Source of the DNA: Botryllus schlosseri
Taxonomy: Eukaryota; Chordata; Ascidiacea; Stolidobranchia; Styelidae
DNA length: 21,231 bases
Direction of reading: 5' to 3'
NCBI GenBank assembly: GCA_000444245.1
Contig: ATSW01108395.1
Coordinates: 1 to 21,231 of the forward strand
Below are positions 1-12,100 of the stretch, piece after piece. Within the stretch, counting starts at the first letter, position 1. The number at the start of each line of letters is the position of its first letter. A program made the translations under genes and the position numbers. The notes beneath the pieces are model-generated. The model was not told where the DNA came from. It saw only the letters and a program-made list of their open reading frames with translations, and ran no database searches.

Positions 1-152
1 AGGTGATGAAAACCGTAGGACGGAAGACGTTCAAACGACGGAACACACAGTGTCAGGGTTGCGATCCGGCAGCTTGTATTCCATCTTTGTGGTGTCTGTC
101 GGTGGGCGAGGACGAAAAAGCGAGTCGTCTGAAGTGATATCGGAAGCCACTT
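1..152 (+). CDS. Exon 1: FN3 D1, C-terminal (B) half, 5' end outside the window
   Basis: The frame begins at base 2. The exon holds the strand E-G part of an FN3 domain, with GLRSGSLYSIFVVSVGG followed by a Ser-rich end and a final Thr. The donor is GTAAGT at 153, after the first base of a codon (phase 1). Strand C and the Gly-Ala start expected of a B exon are missing, so the exon starts upstream of the window. Confidence 0.88.
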
Positions 153-3100
153 GTAAGTTCTTATGCTCAGCGTCATTTTCGTCATCGGTAAGGCCAGTGA
201 TATAGAATTCGGTCACAGATATCATTTGAATAGTATATTGATATTGAAATAATCCGAATATTTTTGGCTGGCACTTGTGAGGTGTAATCGTCAGCAACTA
301 GTGAGAATTGCAAATAACTTTGTATATCAATAACCGTATCACAAATATACATTGAGCGTGGGTATTTGGAATCACCATTTTTGCATGGCAATTTGCTATT
401 TTCATTTCTCTACCTTTCTAAGTCAATTTATGTTAACATTGTTTTAACAGAAAATGGCAGGACGAATACAAATTACCTATTTTATATATATATATAGCCT
501 AAGACATAATACTAATTAGTAATTACCTTTTGCCATTATGCATCATGCTATCATGATCATTTTTAAATTTTGAGTTGCAATCCTTGTATTTACTGGTGAA
601 AAGCTTATAGTAAATAAATTTGAAAATATCAATGTATTGTTCGCTGCATTATTCGAATTCTGCAGAACGAGTAAGTTATTTTAATGCTTGTTTCCGAAAT
701 GGTAAAGCTTTTTCATCTCAAACAAGAAATGGATGTGTATAGTGCAGTATTTGGTAACGTTTCCTATCGTATCGAAATCTGAATTTACGGCATTGTGCAA
801 CTGAAAAATATCGTTCTAGAGGAGAATAATGAGTGTGCTATACCCCATCACCCCAGATGCCCGATCTATTTTGTTTTCCTCACACTCACGTTTTCTCTGC
901 AGACCCTTCGCCACCTGATGGAGTCACAATAGTTGATGTAACGTCATCGAGCATCGATCTCAAGTGGAATTCCGTCCGAGGTCAGTAAATTAGAGATGTC
1001 AAAAGTAGATTATCGATAAAAGTAACAATTATGTAGCAATAGCAGCTACCTGCCAACCAGAGTTGGAGAAATAGAATGATAGCTACTCAGTTTATTCGAA
1101 ATTAAAAATTAGATTAAATTTTTCCAGTTGTCCAAATCTGATTTGAACTTTGCGTTGCAGGGGCGCTGAAGTACATTGTTGACGTTACCGGCGACGACGA
1201 AACAAACAAACAAATCACGGTCACCCAAGAAGGGGTCACGATACCGGGGCTGTCTTCTGGAATCTGGTACGAAATGAGAGTGGGGGCCGTCGGACCGATG
1301 CAAAGAGCGTCGCGTTTCAGCGAATCAGTTCGAGACCAAACAGGTTGGCGGCTTATAATAACTTGGCTGCAAATAACCCGATTTTTTTCAAATTTTACTG
1401 CCTGGTCGATAAAATTGGTAGGTTGGCTAAAAATAAAACGACGCACACCATTTGAATAATAGTGAAAAGTAAACCCATGAAATCCGGTCAGATTCACCTA
1501 AAAAACGATGCATAACAAATTTGACTCAATTCCAACCTATAGAAGAGAAGTAATTGGAGTGTAAAAGTTTGGATTTGAAAAAATAGTATATAGCCTACTA
1601 GGGGAAATTCCATCATTATTTTAAAATGTTGGATTTTTCCATAGAAAAATATTGTATTTCAAGAGGGAATTCTATCATTAATAATGTTGGATGTTGGATC
1701 AGAAAGAAATAGTGTTTGTGGCGGCAATACTGACATGAACAATGGTAAATAATGGATTTATAGAAATGGTATTTACTGTAGGCAATTACAATAATGATAA
1801 TAATTATTAATGATAGAAATAATGTTTCTTTCGATTCCCAAATTTCCGATTATCTCACTTCTACGCGTTGGAATTGAGTCAAATTTGTTATGCAGCATTT
1901 TCAGACAACCTAGCAATTTTATAGGGTAGACAGTGAAATTTTAAAATATTTTTTTTGTATTTTCAGTCATAAATCTAAAATATTCTACGCTTATAACTAC
2001 TATTTTACGGTTGGAATTGAATCAAATTTGGGGTTTATCGTTTTTTTGCAGTAAAATTTGATATAAAACCTTACCCTGCATTTTTGAAATCTAAAAACTA
2101 TTTTGCCACCAGAGCCGGATGCCCCGTCCGACGTGGTCGTGACGAAAACCGGAACGACCTGGATATCGATCGAGTGGGGCCCAGGACAGGGGGTGAAGTT
2201 TTACGAGGTTCGAGTCACGAGTCAGGGAGGAAATATGCGGCAACTCGTTTCTGTGGCGACCGATTTCAGGATCGACGGTTTGACTCCGGGTTTGAGTCAC
2301 GAAATCGATGTCCTGGGCGTCGGCACCAGTGGACGAAGGTCCAGTCCCAGCGAAACTCTGCGACATTACACAGGTATTGTGGTATAGTCTAACAGGGTTG
2401 GTGTGATTGAGCGATTGATCCAAATTTTACTTTTTCATGTCAATATTCCGACTCTGTATCCGATTCGGATCTAGGTCTAGAAGGTTTTTAATTATATTCA
2501 GTTCATCAATTGCTGTCCTTTACAGTTGCTAAAATCACAGTAAATCCGCGATATAAGAATTACTTTAATGGTGCAACAATTTCATAATGTTATTATTGTG
2601 GCCTCTTAAACCACCATCTTGATTCGAGCCATGGATACAATATAAATCAAGATCCTTGCCCCGCTGTAGGAGTGTAAGCAAGGGTTCTCTTCCTTGATCC
2701 TGAATCTGAACATGTTTCAATATGAGCAGTGTCTACGAGCACAGTAATGTTAGTGTTAATCTCCTTATCGTGCACTCATCTGAAAATCAATTATAAAGCT
2801 TTTTATTCCCCATTTCCAGTTCCAGCTGCAACGGAGGAAGTTGTCGTTGAGGAAGTATCGAGCACGAGTGTCATGTTACGTTGGTCGCAGGTCACAGGTG
2901 AGTACATTAAATTTTTTATTATTCATATATTTAAAAAAATATTGTTAATTTATCTCGTCAAATTTATGTTGTTAAATTTATCTATTTAATTTATGTGAAG
3001 GAGGGTTGATCGAAAACAACTTTTTTCTTCAAATTTTACAGGCTATTGCAGCCATCCCGGATCGTCCATCCATGAAGTTTATATCTTGTGTATTTATCGC

Positions 3101-6100
3101 GCTGTATTCGCTGTTCTATTTGGTTCAATTGCCGGTTCTATAATTTATAATAATAATTGAACAATTTCCCACTGTAAATACTATTTTTTTCTAATCATAA
3201 ATTTTGTGCTTTGCTTCTACCGGTTGGAATTGAGCCAAATTTGCTATGCATCGTTATTTTCGACAAGTTAACGGTTTCATACGTTGCCAGTAAAATTTGG
3301 AATTTTTCAAAATTTCTTTCATACATTTTAATTTTTTCAACTCAATTTTGCTTTTATTGGTTGAAAATGAACAAAATTGGGTGTGCAGTGTATTTTGGAG
3401 TACTGAAGATGTTTTTGAATATCTCCTATGTATAATATTTAATGAAAAATCTGTTTCAGGAGCGTCGACATTCACGATTGTAATCCGTTCGTCATCGGAG
3501 GACGACGTGATGAGGAGTATCGTCACTGGAGATACGGAGTACAAAGTGGAGGGGTTGCTCCCAGGAGGAGTGTACGCATTCTCTGTCAGATCGAAGGGGG
3601 TCGGGGGCAAACCCAGCAAGGAAAGCCCCAGAATTCAAGTTCAAACCGGTACGTTCTCGATCAGTTGAATATGGATAAGGATGAGAATCTTTCTTTCTTT
3701 GTATCTGATTTATTGACTATTGAGTTGTAATGACTTCTGCGGTAAGAAATAGATCAATATACCAAGTCTAGCAATCGGGAAGCCGAGCCGAGTCTGATAA
3801 AATCAAAGTTAATGGGTTGCTTCATAATTGAGTCTGGTTAGTGGTGTTTTAGGTAGCTGGTTATGAATTCTTATTGGTAGTTCATACTTGCTTTAGTTCT
3901 AGTTGCGAGTTTTAAAAAGGGAGTGGCTCTAGTTCTAGTTCTAGTTGTGAGTTTTGAAAAACCAGTAGTTTGCACAAGTCTGATTTACACGTACTGATGA
4001 ATAAAGATTCTCTCTCTCTCTGTTCACAGTTCCACTACCCCCGTCTGATATCACAGTGAGTTCCATCGCCATGACGCAGATTCAAATCTCTTGGAAAAAA
4101 TCAAACGGTGAGTTGTGCACAAGACTTAGACAACTAGATAATTCTATTTATATAGATAGATTAATTACAGGGAAATGCCAGTGATCTAATTCTAATCTAA
4201 TTTGCAAAATGTTTCCATGCAATCATTTAAATTCTCATATTTATAATTCTAATTTTAATTTGGAAAAAAGCAACTGTAGTTATCATTCTAATTTAATCTA
4301 ATTTGAACAAAACTGTGTAGCCATCATTCTAATTATAATCTAATTTGGAGAAACTGTGTAGCTATCATTCTAATTTAATGTAATTTGAAAAAAATTTGTA
4401 GCTATCATTCTAATTATAATGTAATTTGAAAAATCTGTGTAGCTATCATTCTAATTATAATTTAATTTGAAAAAGCTGTGTGGCTATCATTCTTTTTATA
4501 ATATAATTTGGAATGGCGTCTAGTTGTCCAAGTGTGTTTGTGAGCAAGTTTGAATTTTTAGCAAAGCAAAATTTCTTTGAACCAGGTGCCGCGTTTTATC
4601 GAGTCCATACCGAAGACGAGTCAGGAAAATTATTGCGATCGGACGACGTCGAGGCGACTCAACATTCCGTCGACCGACTCAAAGCAGGGACTACGTATCG
4701 CTTGTTTGTTTCGGCCGTGGGCAGAAGTGGCAGGGAGAGTGCGAGGGCCGGTCCGGTCATCCAAATAACCAGTGAGTCGTATTGTTGCATTCTATATCAT
4801 GTATAGTTTAATGTAGATTGATTTTTCTTGCATTGTAGTTTACTGTTTTATAAAATTTGCTTTTGTCATACAAAACGCTGTATGTTATGGTTGTTCAAAG
4901 GGATTCGCTGATTAAATTGTTAGGCTTGACTAAAAGAAAACTTGCACACCAAATTTGGCTCAATTTTAACTGGTATATGTCAAGCTGGTTCAATATTTTG
5001 AATTTATCATTAAAAAATTGAAAACAATTTTTTTTCAATGTTTTACTGTGAACCACGGAAATTGTTTTGATGTCTAAAAGAACGATGCTTAACAATTCCT
5101 GCTCATTTCCATCCGGTAGAAGTTGTGCAGTTGTAAATTTTGGATTTGTTAAAATAGCATTAACGGTGGGTAATCCCAGAATAATTATTGGAACTGAAAT
5201 AACTTTGAATTGCGTGGAATTTGTTTGCATCGTTTTTGTAGACAACGCAACAATTTCATGAGGTTGTCAGTATAATTGGAAATTTTTTAAATTTTTTTTA
5301 TGATAAATTCAAAATAATGAAACTCCAGTACTTTACGAGTTGGAATTCACCCAAATTTGGTGTACAACGTTTATTTTTATGCAACGTAACGATGTAATCA
5401 GTGAATCCTCGGAATCCGCAAATAAAGTTATCTTTGAGCAACCCTACTGTATAATATATTCATCAAATTCTTATTAAATATAATCTGAATTGATTTCTTT
5501 TATTTCGGTTGTGATCTGTAATCAAACGTCGTCGATTTGTTTCCAGAACCTCAAGGACCAAGCAATCTGTTGGTTGAAAATATCAGAACAAATTCGATCT
5601 GTCTTTCATGGCTTCCTACCGAAGGTTTGCTCTTTTTCTAATTATATTTCGGGCAAAATCAAGTATCTGAGTGATTCGATTGCGACTCAAGGATTTAAGT
5701 AGCACATATTATAATGTAGACTTCTGAAAATTTCGAAATTTTCTTCAAAGTTATTTTTTTGGTAATAATGACTTGAGACTTTCAAAGATGTCTCTTTTTT
5801 GCGGCACAGTTGCTTGGCATCCAAAATAATTCTGGATCTACCCGGGATTTGAGACTCCAATGGTGGAGTATTGAAAAGTATTCATATGTTACTCCAGGTG
5901 TGAAGACGGAATATTTTCTTACTCCGTACTCGACTCCAAATGATAGAGTACTCGAATCGTTGTGCCTAGTGCTACTGCGTGATTCGAGTCATTCCAACTG
6001 ATACCCGACTCGAATTTGAGTATTCGAATCATTGTTTTCAGCCCAAATTTCATAATGCTAGCCAATTATCGAGTTTTATATTCCGACAGGGTCTACCGGT

Positions 6101-9100
6101 TACAAAGTCCTGGTCGTAAAATCTGGTTCTGAAGAAAGCATCGTATTTGACTCGATCGTTCCAAGGTAAATACGCTTGATTTTCAGAAACTCAGATTAAC
6201 TTGTAACATATTTTTTGTCTGTTTCAGATTCATGGTAGAAAACTTGGACCCCGGTTGGGAATATTCGATGTCGGTCGTCTCTGTAGGCTCTGATGGTCAG
6301 GAAAGCGCTCCGAGCACCTCAGTGACGTCACAAACATGTGAGTCTCGTTAAAATGCAGCCTTGTACAAGTTACCTATTCAATTCTTTCAAGAACAACTTA
6401 CTACTGATTTTTGTGTAGTTCTAGTTCTAGCTCTAGTTGCAGATTTCAAAAATTGGGTAGTTCTGATTCTAGCTCTAGTTGCAGATTTTAAAAATTGAGT
6501 AGTACTGGTTCTATTTCTAGTTGCAGGTTTTGAAAATTGAGCAGTTTTAGTTCTAGCTCTAGTTGCGCAGTAAAAAAATAGTTTGCAGAACAACTAAAAA
6601 CACGCGTCGTCGTTTGGTGTGAATCGTGATAGCGTTGTTCTATTGTGTAATGTTCCGCAGCCATTGCTAGTTCAGAGTCATCAGTACTAACAGTGGTGTA
6701 GCCGGGGGTGGGTTTTGGGTGTCGAAACCTTCTCCATTTCAAACTAAAAACGCGCCGTTTTGAAACCCCAATTCTATCTCCAACATTTCTGACATGAGTT
6801 GCTATTTAGAGTAATTGGTATTATCAGTTCTTAGTTGCTTCGGAATTGAATCTTGATTTAGTTAAATAGTTTAGAATTTTGAAGGATCGTGAGTTCTAGT
6901 TCTAATTCGTGTTGTGTATTTCTAAAACTGTTTGTACAAGTCTGTTAAGATTGCATTCAATCTTTTTTTGATAATAACAACTTTTTTCAAGTGCCGTCCG
7001 TACCACGTTACCTGGAGGCTGTCACCGTCACGGAAACTGCGATTACCGTGACTTGGGAGCCAGCAAATGGTGAGTTGTTGCTTCCGCTGCGACCTCGGCA
7101 GAATTAGATCTCGAGTTATCAAATCCTATCAGAGCATTCATTGTAATGGTTTTATTCAAGGAGCAAGAAATAATTTTACTCGAGCACTGAATTTTACACA
7201 TCTTTCCTCTGATGGTAATATTATCAAGAAGTTTCAATGTTTTTTTCCCAATGTGGAAGCCTGAAAATTTTGATTGATTGTATCACTGCATCTAAAACTT
7301 AAAGCCGCGTACGTTAGAGAACATAACATTTCTGCGATGGTGCGATGAAATAGATTTAGTTGAAAATAATCGAATGATGTTTAATGTGTTGTAGAACTAG
7401 CTTTTATAATTTGTGTTGGCAAATAAGGCACATAATTCAACCTCATCATCCATATTTTTTTAACATTATAGTGGGTACTGCTCGAATATCGACCTCGTTA
7501 ATACTCGATTCAAAAGCAAATCACTCGATCTTTCCCAGCCATATTTACGTAGGATTTATCCCCATTTTTCAAGAAATGGAAAATGTCCTTCGAGGACACC
7601 CAATTGTTGTCCTTTTCTACAATTCGTCCTTCTTTATAGCTTACAGCCAGGCGATCGTACAGGCAGAACTGAAAAAGGCCATAAATCACGCGAAAAGTGA
7701 ATTTATACGTCGGTAAATGCATGACTGGCTAAAATATAAGTTAAGAGCGGGCGTCCATTTTTATCTTTTAGTCAGCACAACCGTATTTCCAGTCAAAATT
7801 TTTAATCACTCGAATTCTAGTCAGATCTCATTAGATTGGCGATTTGAACAAAGTGTCCTCAAAATATGGTGACCCTATATTTACGACACATTTTTGTACA
7901 GGTGCCGCAGGATATTTTGTCACCGTCGCAGATTTGACTATCGACGAAGAAGCCGTCTTCGAAACGACGCTGAACCGGGTATTTTTTTTTGTGACGTCGT
8001 CTAAGAGAAAAAGCTAAACGGTTGCTTTTCAGCTAACGCTTTCGGAATTGCCGCCCGGCACGGAATTCGAATTCAAAGTGCAATCGGTCGGACAAAACGG
8101 AAAATTAAATCCGCAGTTTTCTGATCCGCTCCTACTGCAAACGGGTGGGTTTAAGAAAAGAATTTCACATTCAAGACTACATCCATTGCACTTTATCTGT
8201 TGATACACAATGTTGTTTTCAATTCTCTACTAGTTGCCGCTCATTATGTCTGAGGAGTGTCAGCCGAAATTATTCAGGTCCATTTCAATATCAATATATT
8301 GTTTGATTTTACATTGAAATAGCGATTCAAATAAATTCCGATATGGAAAAATGTGGTGTAACGGTGACATTTTAAGATAAGCTCTATGCGAAGTCAGATG
8401 TACTGGTACCTATGCGTTTGCCATAATGGATAAGAAGCAAAATTATACAATACAAATACAAGCAAATTATGAAGCATCAACTCCTATTTGTTTCAATTAA
8501 TGAACATGATAATCAAGTTCTGATTTCTATTCAGTATCCTCCGCTGTGCTCGGGCTGGGTATCATATCAACGGAATCCCAATCAGTGACGTTGTCTTGGA
8601 ACGCGTCGGCCGGCTCCGTTCGTTACTCGGTTGCAGTTCGAACCAACAACTTGCTCGTACAAACGCTGGAGACCTCGCAAACGCAGATTATCGTGGAGAA
8701 TCTCACGCCTGGAAAGCAATATTCGTTCTCTGTTGTCGGAATCGCAGCCAACGGAGCAAGAAGTGAAGAGAGCGACCCTATTGTCGCTACCACCGGTAAG
8801 ATTTGTTGGACAAAATTGTCAGTGTTTGGGGTTGTGCGAAAAGAAAAAGAAACTTTTCTGATTTTATTAGCTATTTGGTAAAATGGTCAGGCTGCCTAAA
8901 AAAACTTTGTACCTCGAACTTGACTCATTTCCAACCGAGCGAAGCTAGTAGAGGAAGAAAGTTTAGATTAATTCTATAAAAAAAAATATTTTTTCCAAAT
9001 ATCACTGCCTACCCCATGGAATTGTTCCGTTGTCTAAAAACATAACGATGCATAACAAATTTTGGCTCAATTACAACTCGTGGCAGTTATTGCAGTGAAA

Positions 9101-12100
9101 ATTTTTGGATTTGAAGCATAGGTAAATGATAGAATTTACCACAATCTACAATTTTCGAATCTAATAACTTCATTTTAATGGGTGGGAATTGGTCAAGATT
9201 GGATTCCTCGGAAAATATCCAGGAATACCTGAAATTGTGGTACACCTAATTTTGAATAACCGCCGTACGTCACTTTGTGACCATGCCCACATGTTTTTTA
9301 TTTGCTCCCTGAAGATTACAGGGGTAATCGTCAGCAACTAGTAGAGAATTCAAAAGAACATTGGATATCAATAATCCTATCACAAAATATGACGTCACCG
9401 GAATGAAATTTGTGATATTTTGTAATACGATTGTTGATATACNATGCTCTTTGCAAGTCTCTACTAGTTGCAGACGATTACCACTGACGAGTGTCAGCCG
9501 AAAATATTAGGGCCATTTCAATATGAATATAGCTGTTCAATTGTATATTGAAGCTGTGCACCTCCAAGAAGCTGTAAAACTGTAACATTTCGAAATGCAC
9601 AGCAATTCAGTGGTTGGGAAGCACTGGTCTAAAACACAATCACTTTCATAAGCAGCACATATAGAAGCACCTCATTCATGTCTGTCTGTCTGTCTGATTG
9701 TTTGCTTTCCCCACTCAGGCATCGCGACGCCCCAGAAACCCGAAGTCATTTCCGTGAACAACTCAACCGTGACGTTATCGTGGAAACGAGTGTCTGGTAA
9801 GTCACAACTTTTTGTCTTCTTTGAACCCGATTTGATTTTTCCCCTGTTCAGGTGCCAGAGAATACGTCGTCTCTGTGATTGCCCTGGATGACGACATCAA
9901 CACTTTCAGAACGGACGAGGAAACGGTGAATGAGTCATTTGAACCTAAACTCTTTTCATTTTTTGCAAATACAATAACAATTTAAACCAAGAATAGATTT
10001 GAACTAAAACTCTTTTCAGTTTTTATTGCAAGAAAAACAAGTTTTCGTATTTTCGTCGTTTTTGACTGAAACTCTTTTTTCAGTACTTTGCAAGAAATAG
10101 TGATATTTCGAAGTTTCAGAGCGGTAGCGTTATGAACCAAACTCTTCAGTTTTTTACAAGAAATAACGAGTTTTCGTCGTGATATCGATTTCAACCTGAG
10201 CTCTCTTAAGTTTTTGTTGCGAAATTAATGAGTTTTCGTATTTTCGTCGCAATACTGTTTTGAACAATAACTCTTCTCAGTTTTTTAGGCAAAAAGTTAT
10301 TTTTCGTATTTTCATCGCCTTATCATATTAAACCAAAATTCATTCTTCCAGTTTGTCGCGAGAAATCTGCGAGCCGGAACTTCGTATTCGTTCCGCGTTT
10401 CCGCAATCGGAACCAGCGGAGATAGGAGCGACCAAAGTGAAGCCATCAACGTTGATACCAGTGGGTGTCGTTTCACTAGTGATTCCTTCGGTGATTCGTA
10501 TAGTTTTTCTAATCGAGCCGTCGTGCATGTGAGCTTGCGGCATCCTATTCTAGATTGCATTGATGCATCATGTGAATATTTTTTATAAATATTTTGTTCT
10601 GTAAGTTTGCCTTGAGCATTTTATAATTTTGCTTGTGTGCCACAGGCTATGAAATAGTTCGAAACTATTGGCTTTTACACGTGACTTGATGGATTTTAAA
10701 ATAATAAATCTCTGCGTTTTAGTTCCTGCCAGACCAACAATCAGCGGGGTCGGAGAGGTGGGGCTAGATTCGATGCGAATCTCGTGGTTGCGGGTGAGGG
10801 GGGCAGTCAGTTACGTGGTCATTGCAAATTGGACCCCTCTCGGGACCAGAACGGAGCGCAATGTCCGCGAAACCACGACAGAGCCGTTCCTCGTGATGAC
10901 ATTACCGGAAACCGGCACTAGCTATGAAATTACGGTCAGCGCAGAAGGGAGAAGCGGACTCGGCGTCTCGAGTGATGTAGTGATTGAAAATACGCGTGGG
11001 TTACCTTTTACTTATGACCCTTTGGAGTTTTTGGAATCATCATATTTTTGATTTTTTTCAAAGTGCCCGCGTCTCCCACGGCGGTTCGTGAAAGAGACGT
11101 CACTTCCAATAGTATTTCTATCTTTTGGCAACCAGCGGAAGGTGAGTTTGCTAGTGGTAATAATCAGTACAAATCTTTATTTCTCATCCAAATTTTACCG
11201 TATGTACCAGATTTTTACAAACTTCTGGATTTTTTAAATGAACCACTAGATCTAGAACTTGAACTACTCACTTTTCAAAACTCGCGACTAGAACTACATT
11301 GAAAGTTGTTTTTGCAAATAGATTATATTTTACATGCGCAAATACAACTAGAACGAGTCACTTTGTAAAAGCCGCAACTAGAACGAGAACTAAAACTACT
11401 CACTTTTCAAAATCTGTAACTAGAACTAGAACTAGCCAAAAAACATTGGTTAGTTAACCGTCGACTAACTAAATTGGTAAATTGTACAAGTCTGCCGTGA
11501 ACAGTCAACTATAAATGGTTCAAAACAGTAGTTCTCAACCTTTTTGACCTCGCGGACCGGTAAAAGTTCAAAGCAAATGTTGCGGACCAGTGCACCTTAA
11601 CAATCGAAATTAACAGTATCTTTCATCCCGACAAATGTATGGAACTCGGAGTCAGCTGTTAAAGACCAATAACTTGCTTGTGATTGTTCGGTATCGTTTG
11701 AAAGAAGTGAGACTTTGCTGTTCGCTTTACCTCTATTATACCGCCAAGTTTTGCTGAAATGAACTATTCGATTCAAATTAGTTTGTTTAAAAGTCTATGT
11801 AGTTTTCACATGCAGCCTAAATTGTCCGAGTTTTAGATTATTTTACACTTGCGCTCTTGTGACCTACGCCCAAATAGACCATGAACAACATCACGCAGAA
11901 AAATGTACGTTGCAAACTTCAAATCANTCTNAGAATTTGATGTTGGCTAATTCCTTTATAATTTAGCAAATTTCTTGACATTTTTCATGTAAGCCCGCAT
12001 AATTGTTCAATATCTACAGATGTTAGTATTTTTTGAATTCTGAGTCAATAAAAATGATTTCTTTTTAAAAAAATTAGCCAGTTTATAAAATGACGGGTTG

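Larger units (their letters stand above)
8796..9718 (+). other. Intron 15 (923 bp)
   Basis: An interdomain intron. It holds a family A copy (about 8878-9215), a family B foldback (9323-9482, extending to about 9560) and a short TCTG run near 9678-9696. One undetermined base lies at about 9443. Confidence 0.8.

Noticed and set aside
1114-1497. Antisense open frame of 127 codons
   Set aside because: It is opposite exon 3, whose plus-strand FN3 reading is unambiguous.
3254-3619. Antisense open frame of 121 codons
   Set aside because: It is opposite exon 6 and a family A repeat. Shadow of coding sequence.
5067-5261. Overlapping open frames on both strands in intron 8
   Set aside because: They follow the inner arms of the family A foldback. 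No coding features.
6387-6593. Antisense frame translating to a Thr/Arg-rich repeat peptide
   Set aside because: It is the translation of the CTAGTT-rich DNA repeat, not a gene.
7384-7716. Open frame of 110 codons in intron 12, plus strand
   Set aside because: No FN3 motif, no recognised domain, no fitting splice phase and intron-like base composition. Probably chance, though a decayed transposon fragment cannot be excluded.
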